Program-made: the position numbers and the translations under genes | Notes under the pieces: model-generated | Databases searched by the model: none | Seen by the model: only the letters and a program-made list of their open reading frames with translations | Told to the model about the DNA's origin: nothing | From: JBOICV01 sp050740255 | GTDB taxonomy: Bacteria; Pseudomonadota; Gammaproteobacteria; Nevskiales; JBOICV01 | Direction of reading: 5' to 3' | Assembly (NCBI GenBank): GCA_050740255.1 | Contig: JBOICV010000185.1 | Span: forward strand, 1-9,296 | DNA length: 9,296 nucleotides | In this document: one piece after another, positions 1 to 9,130 of the stretch | Layout of the letters: every line of letters begins with the position of its first letter | Numbering within the stretch: the stretch's first letter is position 1

Positions 1-66
1 GACGAGTTCTGGGTGGGCGAAGACAGGCCGAAACGGCCGTCGCCGGCGGCTCGTCGCAAACGCTAG
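1..66 (+). CDS. C-terminal end of an unidentified protein (partial)
   Basis: Frame 1 is open from the first base to a TAG at 64-66 and gives DEFWVGEDRPKRPSPAARRKR. The piece is too short to assign to a family. Two things suggest a real gene end. Third codon positions are mostly G or C (about 17 of 21 codons), as in the other genes here. A hairpin with a T-rich tail also begins a few bases after the stop. The tail is rich in arginine, lysine and proline, as in many disordered C-terminal extensions of nucleic-acid-binding proteins, but that is only a hint. The gene would converge on the LOG gene. It could still be chance open frame. Confidence 0.42.
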   Translation, partial: DEFWVGEDRPKRPSPAARRKR

Positions 67-70
67 ACAG

Positions 71-100
71 AAGCTACGCGGCTGCGCGCTAGTTCTTATT
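71..100 (+). terminator. Probable intrinsic terminator of the partial left-edge gene
   Basis: CTA (74-76) and CGCG (77-80) pair with CGCG (85-88) and TAG (90-92), leaving a GCTG loop and one bulged C at 89. Outer wobble and A-T pairs can extend the stem to 72. The tail TTCTTATT at 93-100 follows directly. The stem is short and bulged, so termination may be moderate. It starts only about five bases after the TAG at 64-66. Confidence 0.42.
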
Positions 101-103
101 GAT

Positions 104-120
104 CTAAACGACCCGTTTAG
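104..120. other. Perfect inverted repeat in the convergent gap
   Basis: CTAAACG (104-110) and CGTTTAG (114-120) are a perfect 7-bp inverted repeat around ACC. It lies between the stop of the left-edge partial gene and the stop of the LOG gene, 24 bases downstream of the latter. Neither strand shows a T-run after the stem, so it is not a canonical intrinsic terminator. It could protect or pause the end of the LOG transcript. Confidence 0.35.
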
Positions 121-144
121 CGCCGCCGCCGCTGACTGCCAGCA

Positions 145-879
145 TCACCCCGACACCGGCGGCAATAACGTGGCGGGCTCCAAACCTTTTTTCAGATACT
201 CGAAGGCATCGTCCACGTTGTCTGTCAAATGGAATAACTGCAGGTCCTCCGCGCTGATCAGGCCGTGCTCGAGAAACATCGGGAAGTTAAGCATCTGCTC
301 CCAGAACTTGCGGCCGAACAGCAGCACCGGGATTTTCTCCTTCTTGCCGGTTTGCACCAGGGTCAATACCTCGAACAGCTCATCCATGGTGCCAAAGCCG
401 CCCGGGAAAATAACCAGGCCCTTGGCCAGATTCAGAAACCAGAATTTGCGCATGAAGAAGTAATGAAATTCCAGATCCAGCTCGGCATTGATAAAAGTAT
501 TGCTTTTCTGCTCGAAGGGAATGGAGATGTTCAGACCCATGGACAGCAGCGGGTTTTGCTCGCTGGCGCCGCGGTTGGCCGCTTCCATGATGCCGGGGCC
601 GCCGCCGGTACAGATGAAATAGCGCTCGCCTTCGGGATGGGTATCGGTGGTCCAGCGCGCCACGCGGCCGGCAAACTGGCGCGCCATCTCGCAGTAGTCC
701 AGTCCATCCGGTGTATTGCTTGTGCCGGGACAGGTGCGCGCAGAGCCGAAAAAAATCACGGCCTTACGCACGCCCAGGCGGTCGAAGCGGTTTAGCGGCT
801 CCAGGTACTCCGCCATGATGCGCAGCGGCCGGCCGGCGGGACCCATAATAAAGTCCTGGTTTTTATACGCTTTCGTCAT
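145..879 (-). CDS. LOG-family Rossmann-fold protein (putative nucleotide 5'-monophosphate phosphoribohydrolase)
   Basis: The 244-residue protein has both signatures of the LOG family (TIGR00730; once called 'possible lysine decarboxylase'): GGGPGIMEA at about residues 92-100 and PGGFGTMDE at about 159-167. Characterised members cleave the N-glycosidic bond of cytokinin riboside 5'-monophosphates or of purine nucleotides such as AMP, releasing the base and ribose 5-phosphate. The substrate here is unknown, and a bacterial housekeeping role in nucleotide salvage is as likely as cytokinin activation. It should be cytosolic, since no signal peptide or membrane segment is visible. I chose the ATG at 879 (MTKAYKNQDF). 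An in-frame GTG at 936 adds 19 residues, but an extended -10 box lies at 911-919, inside that extension, so the GTG would be upstream of the probable transcript start. Neither start has a clear Shine-Dalgarno sequence. The gene is monocistronic within this window and is transcribed away from hsp20. Confidence 0.88.
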   Translation of the reverse strand: MTKAYKNQDFIMGPAGRPLRIMAEYLEPLNRFDRLGVRKAVIFFGSARTCPGTSNTPDGLDYCEMARQFAGRVARWTTDTHPEGERYFICTGGGPGIMEAANRGASEQNPLLSMGLNISIPFEQKSNTFINAELDLEFHYFFMRKFWFLNLAKGLVIFPGGFGTMDELFEVLTLVQTGKKEKIPVLLFGRKFWEQMLNFPMFLEHGLISAEDLQLFHLTDNVDDAFEYLKKGLEPATLLPPVSG

Positions 880-910
880 CGCACGCGGTCTGATGAATAG
901 TTCGCCGGCG

Positions 911-919
911 AGTATAACA
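911..919 (-). promoter_or_regulatory. Extended -10 promoter for the LOG gene
   Basis: Reading leftward, the sequence is TGTTATACT: the extended -10 dinucleotide TG, one base, then TATACT, which differs from TATAAT at one position. The -35 position (around 934-939, CCGGTG) is poor, as is usual for extended -10 promoters. Transcription would begin near 903-905, giving a leader of about 25 bases before the ATG at 879. Confidence 0.5.
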
Positions 920-928
920 ATCCGTTCT

Positions 929-943
929 GTGGCCACCGGCCAC
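929..943. promoter_or_regulatory. Perfect dyad between divergent promoters (candidate operator)
   Basis: GTGGCC (929-934) and GGCCAC (938-943) form a perfect inverted repeat around ACC. It overlaps the -35 region of the leftward LOG promoter, and its last base is the first C of the sigma-32 -35 box. A protein bound here could affect both promoters. No regulator is encoded beside it, so this is suggested by position only. GC-rich dyads also arise by chance. Confidence 0.3.
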
Positions 944-972
944 TTGAAAGCAGGCGCGACGACCCCACCTTA
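943..972 (+). promoter_or_regulatory. Sigma-32 (RpoH) heat-shock promoter for hsp20-clpB
   Basis: CTTGAAA at 943-949 is a perfect match to the sigma-32 -35 consensus. After a 13-bp spacer comes CCCCACCTTA at 963-972, which agrees with the CCCCATnT-type -10 except that the sixth base is C. The spacer is within the accepted range of 11-16 bp. The start of transcription would be near 979-980, about 42 bases before the Hsp20 start codon. The genes behind it are classical RpoH targets, which makes the call strong. Confidence 0.88.
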
Positions 973-980
973 ACTGCATG

Positions 981-995
981 AGCGCAATGTGCGCT
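981..995 (+). other. Hairpin at the 5' end of the hsp20 mRNA
   Basis: AGCGCA (981-986) and TGCGCT (990-995) pair perfectly around ATG. If transcription starts near 980, this stem is at the extreme 5' end of the message. It could slow 5'-end decay. It does not include the ribosome binding site (1010-1015), so I see no ROSE-type thermometer. Confidence 0.35.
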
Positions 996-1021
996 TGCTA
1001 CGAGATAGTGAGGTGATTGTG

Positions 1022-1459
1022 ATGAATATGATGAGAACGTATGAACCCGTCGGTATGCTGTCCAAGCTGCACTACGAGATGAACCGCCTGTTCGAGCCCG
1101 GCTCGCTACCCGACTTGACCGGGGCCAGCGGCGTTTGGACGCCGGCGGTGGATATCAAGGAAGAGGAAAACCGTTACCTGATTCACGCGGATGTGCCCGG
1201 TATCAAACCGGAGGACATCGAGGTCACGCTGGAGCGTGGTGTATTGACCCTGCGCGGCAAGCGCGTGGCGGAAAGCCGCGCGGAGCAGGCCAGTTATCGC
1301 CGGCTCGAACGCTATCGCGGCGAGTTCGCGCGCCATTTCGCCCTGCCGGACACGGCGGACGAGGAGCGTGTGGACGCCAGGATCAAGGACGGCGTGCTCG
1401 AAGTGGTGATCAACAAGAAAGAATCGAGCAAGCCGCGCCGGATTGCCGTGAAGGCCTGA
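1022..1459 (+). CDS. Small heat-shock protein, Hsp20 / alpha-crystallin family
   Basis: This 145-residue protein is an ATP-independent holdase: it binds unfolding proteins during heat stress and keeps them in a form that DnaK and ClpB can recover. The alpha-crystallin domain covers about residues 39-134, starting at WTPAVDIKEE and containing ADVPGIKPEDIEV. The family signature A-x-x-x-G-V-L appears as ARIKDGVL at 119-126. The C-terminal I-x-V motif that docks neighbouring dimers is I141-A142-V143. The start at 1022 has a good Shine-Dalgarno, GAGGTG at 1010-1015, six bases upstream. A GTG at 989 is in frame but sits almost at the predicted transcript start and would add a tail with no Hsp20 character. 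The gene is first behind the sigma-32 promoter, and clpB follows after 62 bases. The symbol is left blank because ibpA and hspA naming cannot be settled from sequence alone. Confidence 0.95.
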   Translation: MNMMRTYEPVGMLSKLHYEMNRLFEPGSLPDLTGASGVWTPAVDIKEEENRYLIHADVPGIKPEDIEVTLERGVLTLRGKRVAESRAEQASYRRLERYRGEFARHFALPDTADEERVDARIKDGVLEVVINKKESSKPRRIAVKA

Positions 1460-1477
1460 AGCGGAGCTAGACGCCGC

Positions 1478-1511
1478 GCGCGGTTGTCGCAACAACCGCG
1501 CCTATTTTTTT
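1478..1511 (+). terminator. Terminator-like hairpin between hsp20 and clpB (possible attenuator)
   Basis: GCGCGGTTGT (1478-1487) pairs perfectly over 10 bp with ACAACCGCGC (1492-1501) around a CGCA loop. Three bases later comes a run of seven T (1505-1511). This has every feature of an intrinsic terminator, yet it lies inside a presumed operon, 19 bases after the hsp20 stop. The T-run directly abuts the clpB Shine-Dalgarno GGAG (1512-1515). I see no second sigma-32 promoter for clpB in the end of hsp20, so partial read-through is the simplest reading. That would make hsp20 mRNA more abundant than clpB mRNA. Confidence 0.75.
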
Positions 1512-1521
1512 GGAGCCAAAC

Positions 1522-4098
<2,577 letters not shown>

Positions 4099-4110
4099 TC
4101 CGCACCCTAC

Positions 4111-4128
4111 GCCGGTTTCCGCGCCGGC
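4111..4128 (+). other. Hairpin after clpB; no clear terminator or promoter in the gap
   Basis: GCCGG (4111-4115) and CCGGC (4124-4128) can pair 12 bases after the clpB TAG, but no T-run follows, so this is at best a weak or Rho-assisted end. The rest of the 133-base gap before the lipoprotein holds a 10-base palindrome ATTGCGCAAT (4156-4165) and a 5-bp hairpin CAGTC/GACTG (4191-4205). I find no convincing -35/-10 pair, so the promoter of the lipoprotein is unidentified. Read-through from clpB is possible. Confidence 0.3.
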
Positions 4129-4231
4129 TTACGGCTGCTGCGTGCGCGCACCGATATTGCGCAATCGCGTCCCTTCCTAAAGTGCAGGCACAGTCAATCC
4201 GACTGGCTAAACACAGTTTATGGAGGGGTAT

Positions 4232-5548
4232 ATGTTCACTTCACGAGGTTTGCAGCACTTAGGGACGGCCGCCCTTCTCAGCGCCGTCCTGGCACTCGGC
4301 GCCTGCGGCGGCGGTGGGTCGTCCAGCGATGGCATCAGCGGCGCAGCCGGTTCCGGTGGCACTGGAGGTTCTGGGGGTTCCGGCGGTACCGGCGGCAGCG
4401 TCCCGCGCGCAAGCGTGGAAGGTCCGCTCGATCCGGTACAGGAAGCGCTTAGCGGTATCGTCGGCACTCAGGTCGGCGGCGCTCTACCCGCGCCACTCGG
4501 CCCGACGGTGCAGTGTGCGGATACCGCGCTGACGTCTTTCACCGACGTACCGGATGCCCTGCTGGTTGCGGTTATGGCCCTACCGGCCGGCGCTGACCCT
4601 GCAGGGGCGTTCCAGAGTGCGGCGGCGCAAATGACCGCGTCGATGCTGGACTTCGCCGGTCGTCTGCAATCCACCCTGCGTATTCTCGCGGGGCAAGCGA
4701 GCGTTTGCACTGCCGGTACTGTCGGCGGCAATCCGCTGGCGGGCACTCCGCTGGAAGCGGCGGGTGCGCCCCTGGCGGCATTAATCAGTGCCTTGCAGGC
4801 GGCGGGCAGCAACCCGAATCCGGCGGTGCTGGCCGCGCAGATTGCGCCGCTCCTGACCCAGCTCGACGCTGCCTTCGGCATATTGCCGCCGGAAGTGACG
4901 GGCGCCCCGGTCGTGGGCGGTCTGATTGCGACGGTACGGGGATTACTGGTTGACGTTGGCGCCTTGCTGGTCGCTATCGGCAGCACGGATCCGGTGGCGG
5001 CGCAGGTCGCGATCGAAGCCTTGCTCGACGGCGTGCTCACGAATGCGCTGTTGGGTGTACTACCGGTCGGGCAGATCGATGCAGCGTCGGGGCAGAACTT
5101 CTCGGCGCAGATTCAATCCGGCATCGATACGCTGACGGCAACGCTCGGCGCAACGCTCGGCACGCTGATTACCCCGGTGTTCGACGCCGCTATCGGCGGC
5201 GCGACGGGGCCGCTGAGCAATCCAGTGAACGGTTTGATTGCGCAGTTGCTAAGCGGCGCTGCCAACAACCCCTTGGACGGCATCCTCGGGTCGGTAGCGG
5301 GTGGTGGCGTGTCACCGCTGGATCCGCTGGTGGCGATATTGACTGCGGGCGCCGGCGGCGTGTCGCTGGATAACCTGGCGGGCGCGCTGCCTGCTGGCGG
5401 TACCGGCACTCCCATTGACGACCTGATTGATGTCGTCGGTGGCGGCGCCGGGCTGGACTATCTGCTGGCCTTGATGAGCCTGTTGAATAGCCTGCCGCTG
5501 CCGGCACCGTTGGCGGAGATCGTAGCCACCGTGCTCGGTCTAGCCTAA
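4232..5548 (+). CDS. Predicted glycine-rich, lysine-free lipoprotein of unknown function
   Basis: I do not recognise a characterised family for this 438-residue protein. It begins with a lipoprotein signal peptide: a short n-region with R5, a hydrophobic core, and a lipobox L22-G-A-C25. Residue +2 is glycine, not aspartate, so the outer membrane is the expected site in a gammaproteobacterium. A flexible linker of Gly, Ser and Thr runs from about 26 to 55. The rest is rich in Ala, Gly, Leu, Val and Pro with recurring amphipathic stretches such as PLLTQLDAAFG and LSNPVNGLIAQLL, which hints at degenerate repeats. Two cysteines in the mature body (C95, C159) could form a disulfide. The whole protein has no lysine and no tryptophan, one tyrosine, and about 27 acidic against 4 arginine residues after the cleavage site. 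The start at 4232 has GGAGG at 4222-4226; an in-frame ATG at 4220 overlaps that site and would delay the signal peptide. Similar proteins are sometimes annotated as collagen-like because of the Gly-rich linker, but no Gly-X-Y triple-helix tract is present. Confidence 0.82.
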   Translation: MFTSRGLQHLGTAALLSAVLALGACGGGGSSSDGISGAAGSGGTGGSGGSGGTGGSVPRASVEGPLDPVQEALSGIVGTQVGGALPAPLGPTVQCADTALTSFTDVPDALLVAVMALPAGADPAGAFQSAAAQMTASMLDFAGRLQSTLRILAGQASVCTAGTVGGNPLAGTPLEAAGAPLAALISALQAAGSNPNPAVLAAQIAPLLTQLDAAFGILPPEVTGAPVVGGLIATVRGLLVDVGALLVAIGSTDPVAAQVAIEALLDGVLTNALLGVLPVGQIDAASGQNFSAQIQSGIDTLTATLGATLGTLITPVFDAAIGGATGPLSNPVNGLIAQLLSGAANNPLDGILGSVAGGGVSPLDPLVAILTAGAGGVSLDNLAGALPAGGTGTPIDDLIDVVGGGAGLDYLLALMSLLNSLPLPAPLAEIVATVLGLA

Positions 5549-5562
5549 GCGCGCAACACTCG

Positions 5563-5594
5563 AGCGCCCGGCCGCGAGACCGGGCGCTTTTCTT
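5563..5594 (+). terminator. Intrinsic terminator of the lipoprotein gene
   Basis: AGCGCCCGG (5563-5571) pairs over 9 bp with CCGGGCGCT (5580-5588) around a loop containing GCGA, followed by TTTTCTT (5588-5594). It starts 15 bases after the TAA. Its tail overlaps the stop codon of the converging kinase gene (5593-5595). On the opposite strand no T-run follows the stem, so it is mainly a rightward terminator. It is strikingly similar to the terminator at the right edge of the window. Confidence 0.88.
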
Positions 5595-8500
5595 ATTGCA
5601 GTTGCTGCCGTTCCGGTGGCGCCTGCGTCGGGCCGCTGTTGGCACTCTCGATCAGCGCTGGCCCAACCGCCGCCATTACCGCCGTGAACGCCTCTTCAAA
5701 CTGGCACTGCAGCGCTTCCGGCACCGCTTCATCCCCCTCCAGCCGTTCCTCAATCTGCATTGCTACGCTGCGCAGCTTCGGCATCGCCAGGTTGCCGGCA
5801 ACGCCTTTCAGGGTATGCATGAGTACATGAACCCGCGGGCGGTCGCCCTCGGCCATGGCGACGCGGAATTTTTCGTTATCCGCAGCGTGATGACCGCGGA
5901 AAATCTCCAGCAATTCTCCATATAGCTTGCTATTGCCGTGCAGACGCTCCAAAGCCTCGGCGACATTGATCGGCCGGCTATCGGCATCGGGCGGCGCTTC
6001 GGGCGCCAGCGGCGGCGAGGGTTCGGGTTCGACCTTTCGCGTGGCGGGATCACCGAGCCATTTGCCGAGCACGCGGATCAGCGTACTGATATTGATGGGC
6101 TTGGCGACGAAATCGTTCATGCCGGCTTCCAGACAGCGCTCGTTGTCGCGCGGCAGCACATTCGCGGTGATGGCGATGATGGGCAGACGGGCGTGTTCGG
6201 CTTGCTGCCGGATCCAGCGGGTCGCCTCCAGGCCGTCCATCACCGGCATTTGCATATCCATCAGCACGGCGTCGTAGCTGACCTGGGATACGGCCTCGAC
6301 GCCTTCCGCGCCGTCATTGGCGATATCCACGATAATGCCAAGTCCCTCAAGAATCTCCACCGCCACGCGCTGGTTAAGCAGGTTGTCTTCGACCAGCAAT
6401 ACCTTGGCGCCGCACAACTTCTCCGCGCCGGGCGCCTCGTTCAGGCGCGGCAGGCCGCGGCCCTGGTGGATATGCGCACCGAACAGACCGATCAAGACAT
6501 CGAACAGGTCCGATGCGGTGAGCGGTTTGCTGAGCGTGGCGTTCACCATGCCGGGCTGCACGCTGCGCGACAGCTCGTCGCGCGGATGTACCGTAATCAT
6601 GATGATGGGGACGGCATCGCCGCGCGGCAGGGCGCGGATGCGGCGCGCGGCTTCCAAGCCGTCCATGCCGGGCATGCGCCAGTCCATGAGCACCAGGCCG
6701 TAGGGGTTATCGCTGAAGCGGCGCACCGCCTCCTCGCCGCTACTGACCGTTTCCGGCTGCAGGCCCAGGGAGCGCAGCATATTGAGATATACCTTGCGTG
6801 CCGTGGCGCTGTCGTCCACCACTAGCGTGCGCAGACCCCGCAGGATGTCCGGCACCACCGCGTCGGTCGGTGCGGCCTGATGCTTCGGCAAGTCGAAGGG
6901 CACCCTGAACCAGAACGTGCTGCCGTGGCCGGGTGTGCTGGTCACGCCGATATCCCCGCCCATTTTTTCCACGAGCTGCTTGCAGATGTTCAAACCTAAA
7001 CCGGTGCCACCGTATTTACGCGTGGTGGAATCGTCGGCCTGGCTGAAGGGCTGGAATAGCCGTGCACACTGCTCCGCGGTCAGTCCGATACCCGTATCGC
7101 GCACCGTAAAGCGCAGCGTCACGCGGCCCGGCGCGGCGGACTCCTGTACCGCGCTGACCTCCACCTCGCCGTGCTCGGTGAACTTGAGCGCATTGCTGGT
7201 CAGGTTCACCAGAATCTGCTCCACCCTGACGGTGTCGCCCAACACCATGCCCGGCACATCATTCGACATGGACAGCACCAGCTCGACCCCCTTCTCCGCG
7301 GCCCGCTGCGAGAACAGCACCGCCAGTTTTTCGATCAGTCCCTGCAGCCGGAACTCGTGATGCTCGAGCTCCAGCTTGCCGGCTTCGATTTTCGAGAGGT
7401 CGAGGATGTCGTTGATGATGGTCAGCAGGGTTTGCGAAGCGGTCTGGATATTGGCGAGAAACTCCATTCGCTTGGAGTCCTTGCGCGCGCGCAACGCCAG
7501 GTCAGCGAAGCCGATGATGGCATTCATCGGCGTGCGGATTTCGTGGCTCATCCTGGCCAGGAACTCGCTTTTGGCCTGGGTCCCCATCTCGGCGCGCTCG
7601 CGCTCCTTCAACAGATACTCTTTTTCTTTGCGCTCGATATTGATGCGATCGGCCAGCGCCAGCGACAACAACATGACGCCCAAAGCCGTGCCGATCTGCA
7701 CGATATAGCTGGTCAACAGATGTGCGGGCAGCAAATCGGTCACTTGCGCGATTTGCAGCGCGATACAGGTTGCAAACGCCATCCAGGCGATGAGATAAAC
7801 CCGCGCTGCGCGCACGCCGACGGCAAGGGCCTGCGCAGTAGTGACCACCGCAGCGATGGAACCGATGATCGCCAGCGACATCGTCACGCGGATACTGATC
7901 GAATAGTCCGCGACGAAGGCCAGCACCGCGCCGCCCAGGCAGGCAACTTGAAAGCCGATCAGCATACGATGCAGTCGGGGCAGTTGCCGCCGGGTCTGCA
8001 GAAAGCTTTGCGTAAAGGCGATCAGCCAGAACGTTGAGGCGGCGATGAAGAACGGCGTGCTGGCGTTGGTCCAGCGCGGCGAGTCGCCCCAGAAGTATTC
8101 GACCGCAAGTCCATTCAGGGACATTGACGTCAGTACCCCCAAGAACAGCACGAACATGATGTAGTCGAGATAGCTGCGGTCGCGTACCGCCAGGTATACG
8201 AATACGTTGTACAGGATCAGCACCAGCATGACGCCGTAGTAGCCGCCCAGCAGCATCAGCTCGTCCTGCGCGCGCTTATACAAAGCCAGCGAAGACCACA
8301 GGCTCAGCGGCACCACTTGCGCGCTCTTGGTGTTAATACGCAGATATACCGTCGTCGGCTTATCCGCCGCCAGCCGCACCGGAATTACGAAATTGCGATG
8401 CCGCAACGGCCGGTTGGCAAAAGGCCGTTGATCACCGGTGCGGATTACCTGCCAGCCGCCGTCGGCCTTGGGCAAATAGACATCAACATGATCCAGCAGC

Positions 8501-8874
8501 GGGAAACCGATCTCCAAGAACCAGCTACCGCCGAAGCTGCGGTCGCCGCTGCGGTTTTGCAGGGTCAAGCGGTACCAGTAAGAGGCGGTGGTGAAGCCCG
8601 CGTTAAAAATGCGATCGGTGTTGCGCTTGAACTGTCCCGCTAGAGGTGCGCGCCTGACATCCGCCAGGCTCCAACTCCCTTTCGCGTCCGCCAGATACTC
8701 GACATAGGGATTTAGATTGAGGCTTTGCAAGCCGCGCTGGATCTCGACGATCGTGGATGCTGGCGCGGCCGCCGCCGTGCCGGGATTGAACATCAAGCCA
8801 AGAACGACAGCAGCGATGCCTCGCACCAGCCAACACGGAAGGTCCAACTTCCCTGTATGGACTCGGTTGTACAT
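5593..8874 (-). CDS. Hybrid sensor histidine kinase, DISMED2-7TM-HisKA-HATPase-REC-REC-HPt
   Basis: This 1093-residue inner-membrane kinase should sense a periplasmic ligand and pass phosphate along a multi-step relay. A signal peptide ends near residue 37-39 (TAAAAPAS). A periplasmic 7TMR-DISMED2-type sensor, a fold related to carbohydrate-binding modules, covers about 45-190. Seven hydrophobic segments lie between about 205 and 408. A short helix leads to HisKA with phospho-acceptor H444 in MSHEIRTPM. The HATPase domain has N557/N561 in the N box, G1 DTGIGL (593-598) and G2 GGTGLGL (622-628). Receiver 1 (about 681-799) has D687/D688, D731, T761 and K783. Receiver 2 (about 823-940) has E829/D830, D873, T903 and K925. 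A C-terminal HPt domain has H1020 in HTLKG. All catalytic residues look intact. The start has AAGGGGAG just upstream (8877-8884). The layout recalls RetS (two receivers) and LadS (receiver plus HPt) of Pseudomonas. No response regulator or HPt partner lies beside it, so its output is unknown. Confidence 0.95.
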   Translation of the reverse strand: MYNRVHTGKLDLPCWLVRGIAAVVLGLMFNPGTAAAAPASTIVEIQRGLQSLNLNPYVEYLADAKGSWSLADVRRAPLAGQFKRNTDRIFNAGFTTASYWYRLTLQNRSGDRSFGGSWFLEIGFPLLDHVDVYLPKADGGWQVIRTGDQRPFANRPLRHRNFVIPVRLAADKPTTVYLRINTKSAQVVPLSLWSSLALYKRAQDELMLLGGYYGVMLVLILYNVFVYLAVRDRSYLDYIMFVLFLGVLTSMSLNGLAVEYFWGDSPRWTNASTPFFIAASTFWLIAFTQSFLQTRRQLPRLHRMLIGFQVACLGGAVLAFVADYSISIRVTMSLAIIGSIAAVVTTAQALAVGVRAARVYLIAWMAFATCIALQIAQVTDLLPAHLLTSYIVQIGTALGVMLLSLALADRINIERKEKEYLLKERERAEMGTQAKSEFLARMSHEIRTPMNAIIGFADLALRARKDSKRMEFLANIQTASQTLLTIINDILDLSKIEAGKLELEHHEFRLQGLIEKLAVLFSQRAAEKGVELVLSMSNDVPGMVLGDTVRVEQILVNLTSNALKFTEHGEVEVSAVQESAAPGRVTLRFTVRDTGIGLTAEQCARLFQPFSQADDSTTRKYGGTGLGLNICKQLVEKMGGDIGVTSTPGHGSTFWFRVPFDLPKHQAAPTDAVVPDILRGLRTLVVDDSATARKVYLNMLRSLGLQPETVSSGEEAVRRFSDNPYGLVLMDWRMPGMDGLEAARRIRALPRGDAVPIIMITVHPRDELSRSVQPGMVNATLSKPLTASDLFDVLIGLFGAHIHQGRGLPRLNEAPGAEKLCGAKVLLVEDNLLNQRVAVEILEGLGIIVDIANDGAEGVEAVSQVSYDAVLMDMQMPVMDGLEATRWIRQQAEHARLPIIAITANVLPRDNERCLEAGMNDFVAKPINISTLIRVLGKWLGDPATRKVEPEPSPPLAPEAPPDADSRPINVAEALERLHGNSKLYGELLEIFRGHHAADNEKFRVAMAEGDRPRVHVLMHTLKGVAGNLAMPKLRSVAMQIEERLEGDEAVPEALQCQFEEAFTAVMAAVGPALIESANSGPTQAPPERQQLQ

Positions 8875-8921
8875 ATCTCCCCTTGCCGCCGTTTCTGCGA
8901 CGTTCGTTGAGAGCTGGTGCC

Positions 8922-8934
8922 CCCTTTATAAGGG
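8922..8934 (-). promoter_or_regulatory. Candidate -10 region and dyad upstream of the kinase
   Basis: Read leftward, this is CCCTTATAAAGGG, with a TATAAA or TTATAA core that could serve as a -10 box about 50 bases before the kinase start. It is also a short inverted repeat, CCCTT (8922-8926) and AAGGG (8930-8934). No good -35 is found at 16-18 bp, so the promoter call is weak. The AT core is symmetrical and could equally support a rightward start. Confidence 0.28.
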
Positions 8935-9130
8935 CTACCTTAGCGCTGATATCCGCGGGCGAGCAAGCGTATGCCCGCCCTGGTGCAAGATGGACTCGTT
9001 CAATTTTGCAGCCACCCTGCGTTCCGCGCGAATTTGTAAGCCATAGCCCGCAGGCGTTTGGGGTGCCGCCGCACACCTGCCGCGGCGATGTCCGATGCAG
9101 AAACCTAGCCCGCCTGACTACACTACGCCG

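Noticed and set aside
145..879. 'Lysine decarboxylase' as the function of the LOG protein
   Set aside because: This is an old label for the family. The GGGPGIMEA and PGGFGTMDE motifs belong to phosphoribohydrolases, and there is no PLP-binding lysine motif of a decarboxylase.
980..1021. ROSE or fourU RNA thermometer ahead of hsp20
   Set aside because: The leader has a hairpin at 981-995, but the Shine-Dalgarno GAGGTG at 1010-1015 has no good pairing partner within the predicted transcript. The complementary CACCT at 966-970 lies in the promoter, upstream of the expected start.
4289..4402. Collagen-like triple-helix protein
   Set aside because: The linker is Gly/Ser/Thr-rich, but there is no sustained Gly-X-Y register with proline. 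It reads as a flexible tether after the lipid anchor.
5593..5600. Overlap of the lipoprotein terminator tail with the kinase stop as a bidirectional terminator
   Set aside because: On the kinase strand the bases after the stem are not T-rich, so only rightward termination is supported.
5938..6825. 295-codon + strand frame, and another of 288 codons at 7171-8037, opposite the kinase
   Set aside because: Both lie entirely within the kinase gene, are rich in His, Gln and Arg as expected of antisense frames, and lack a recognisable domain.
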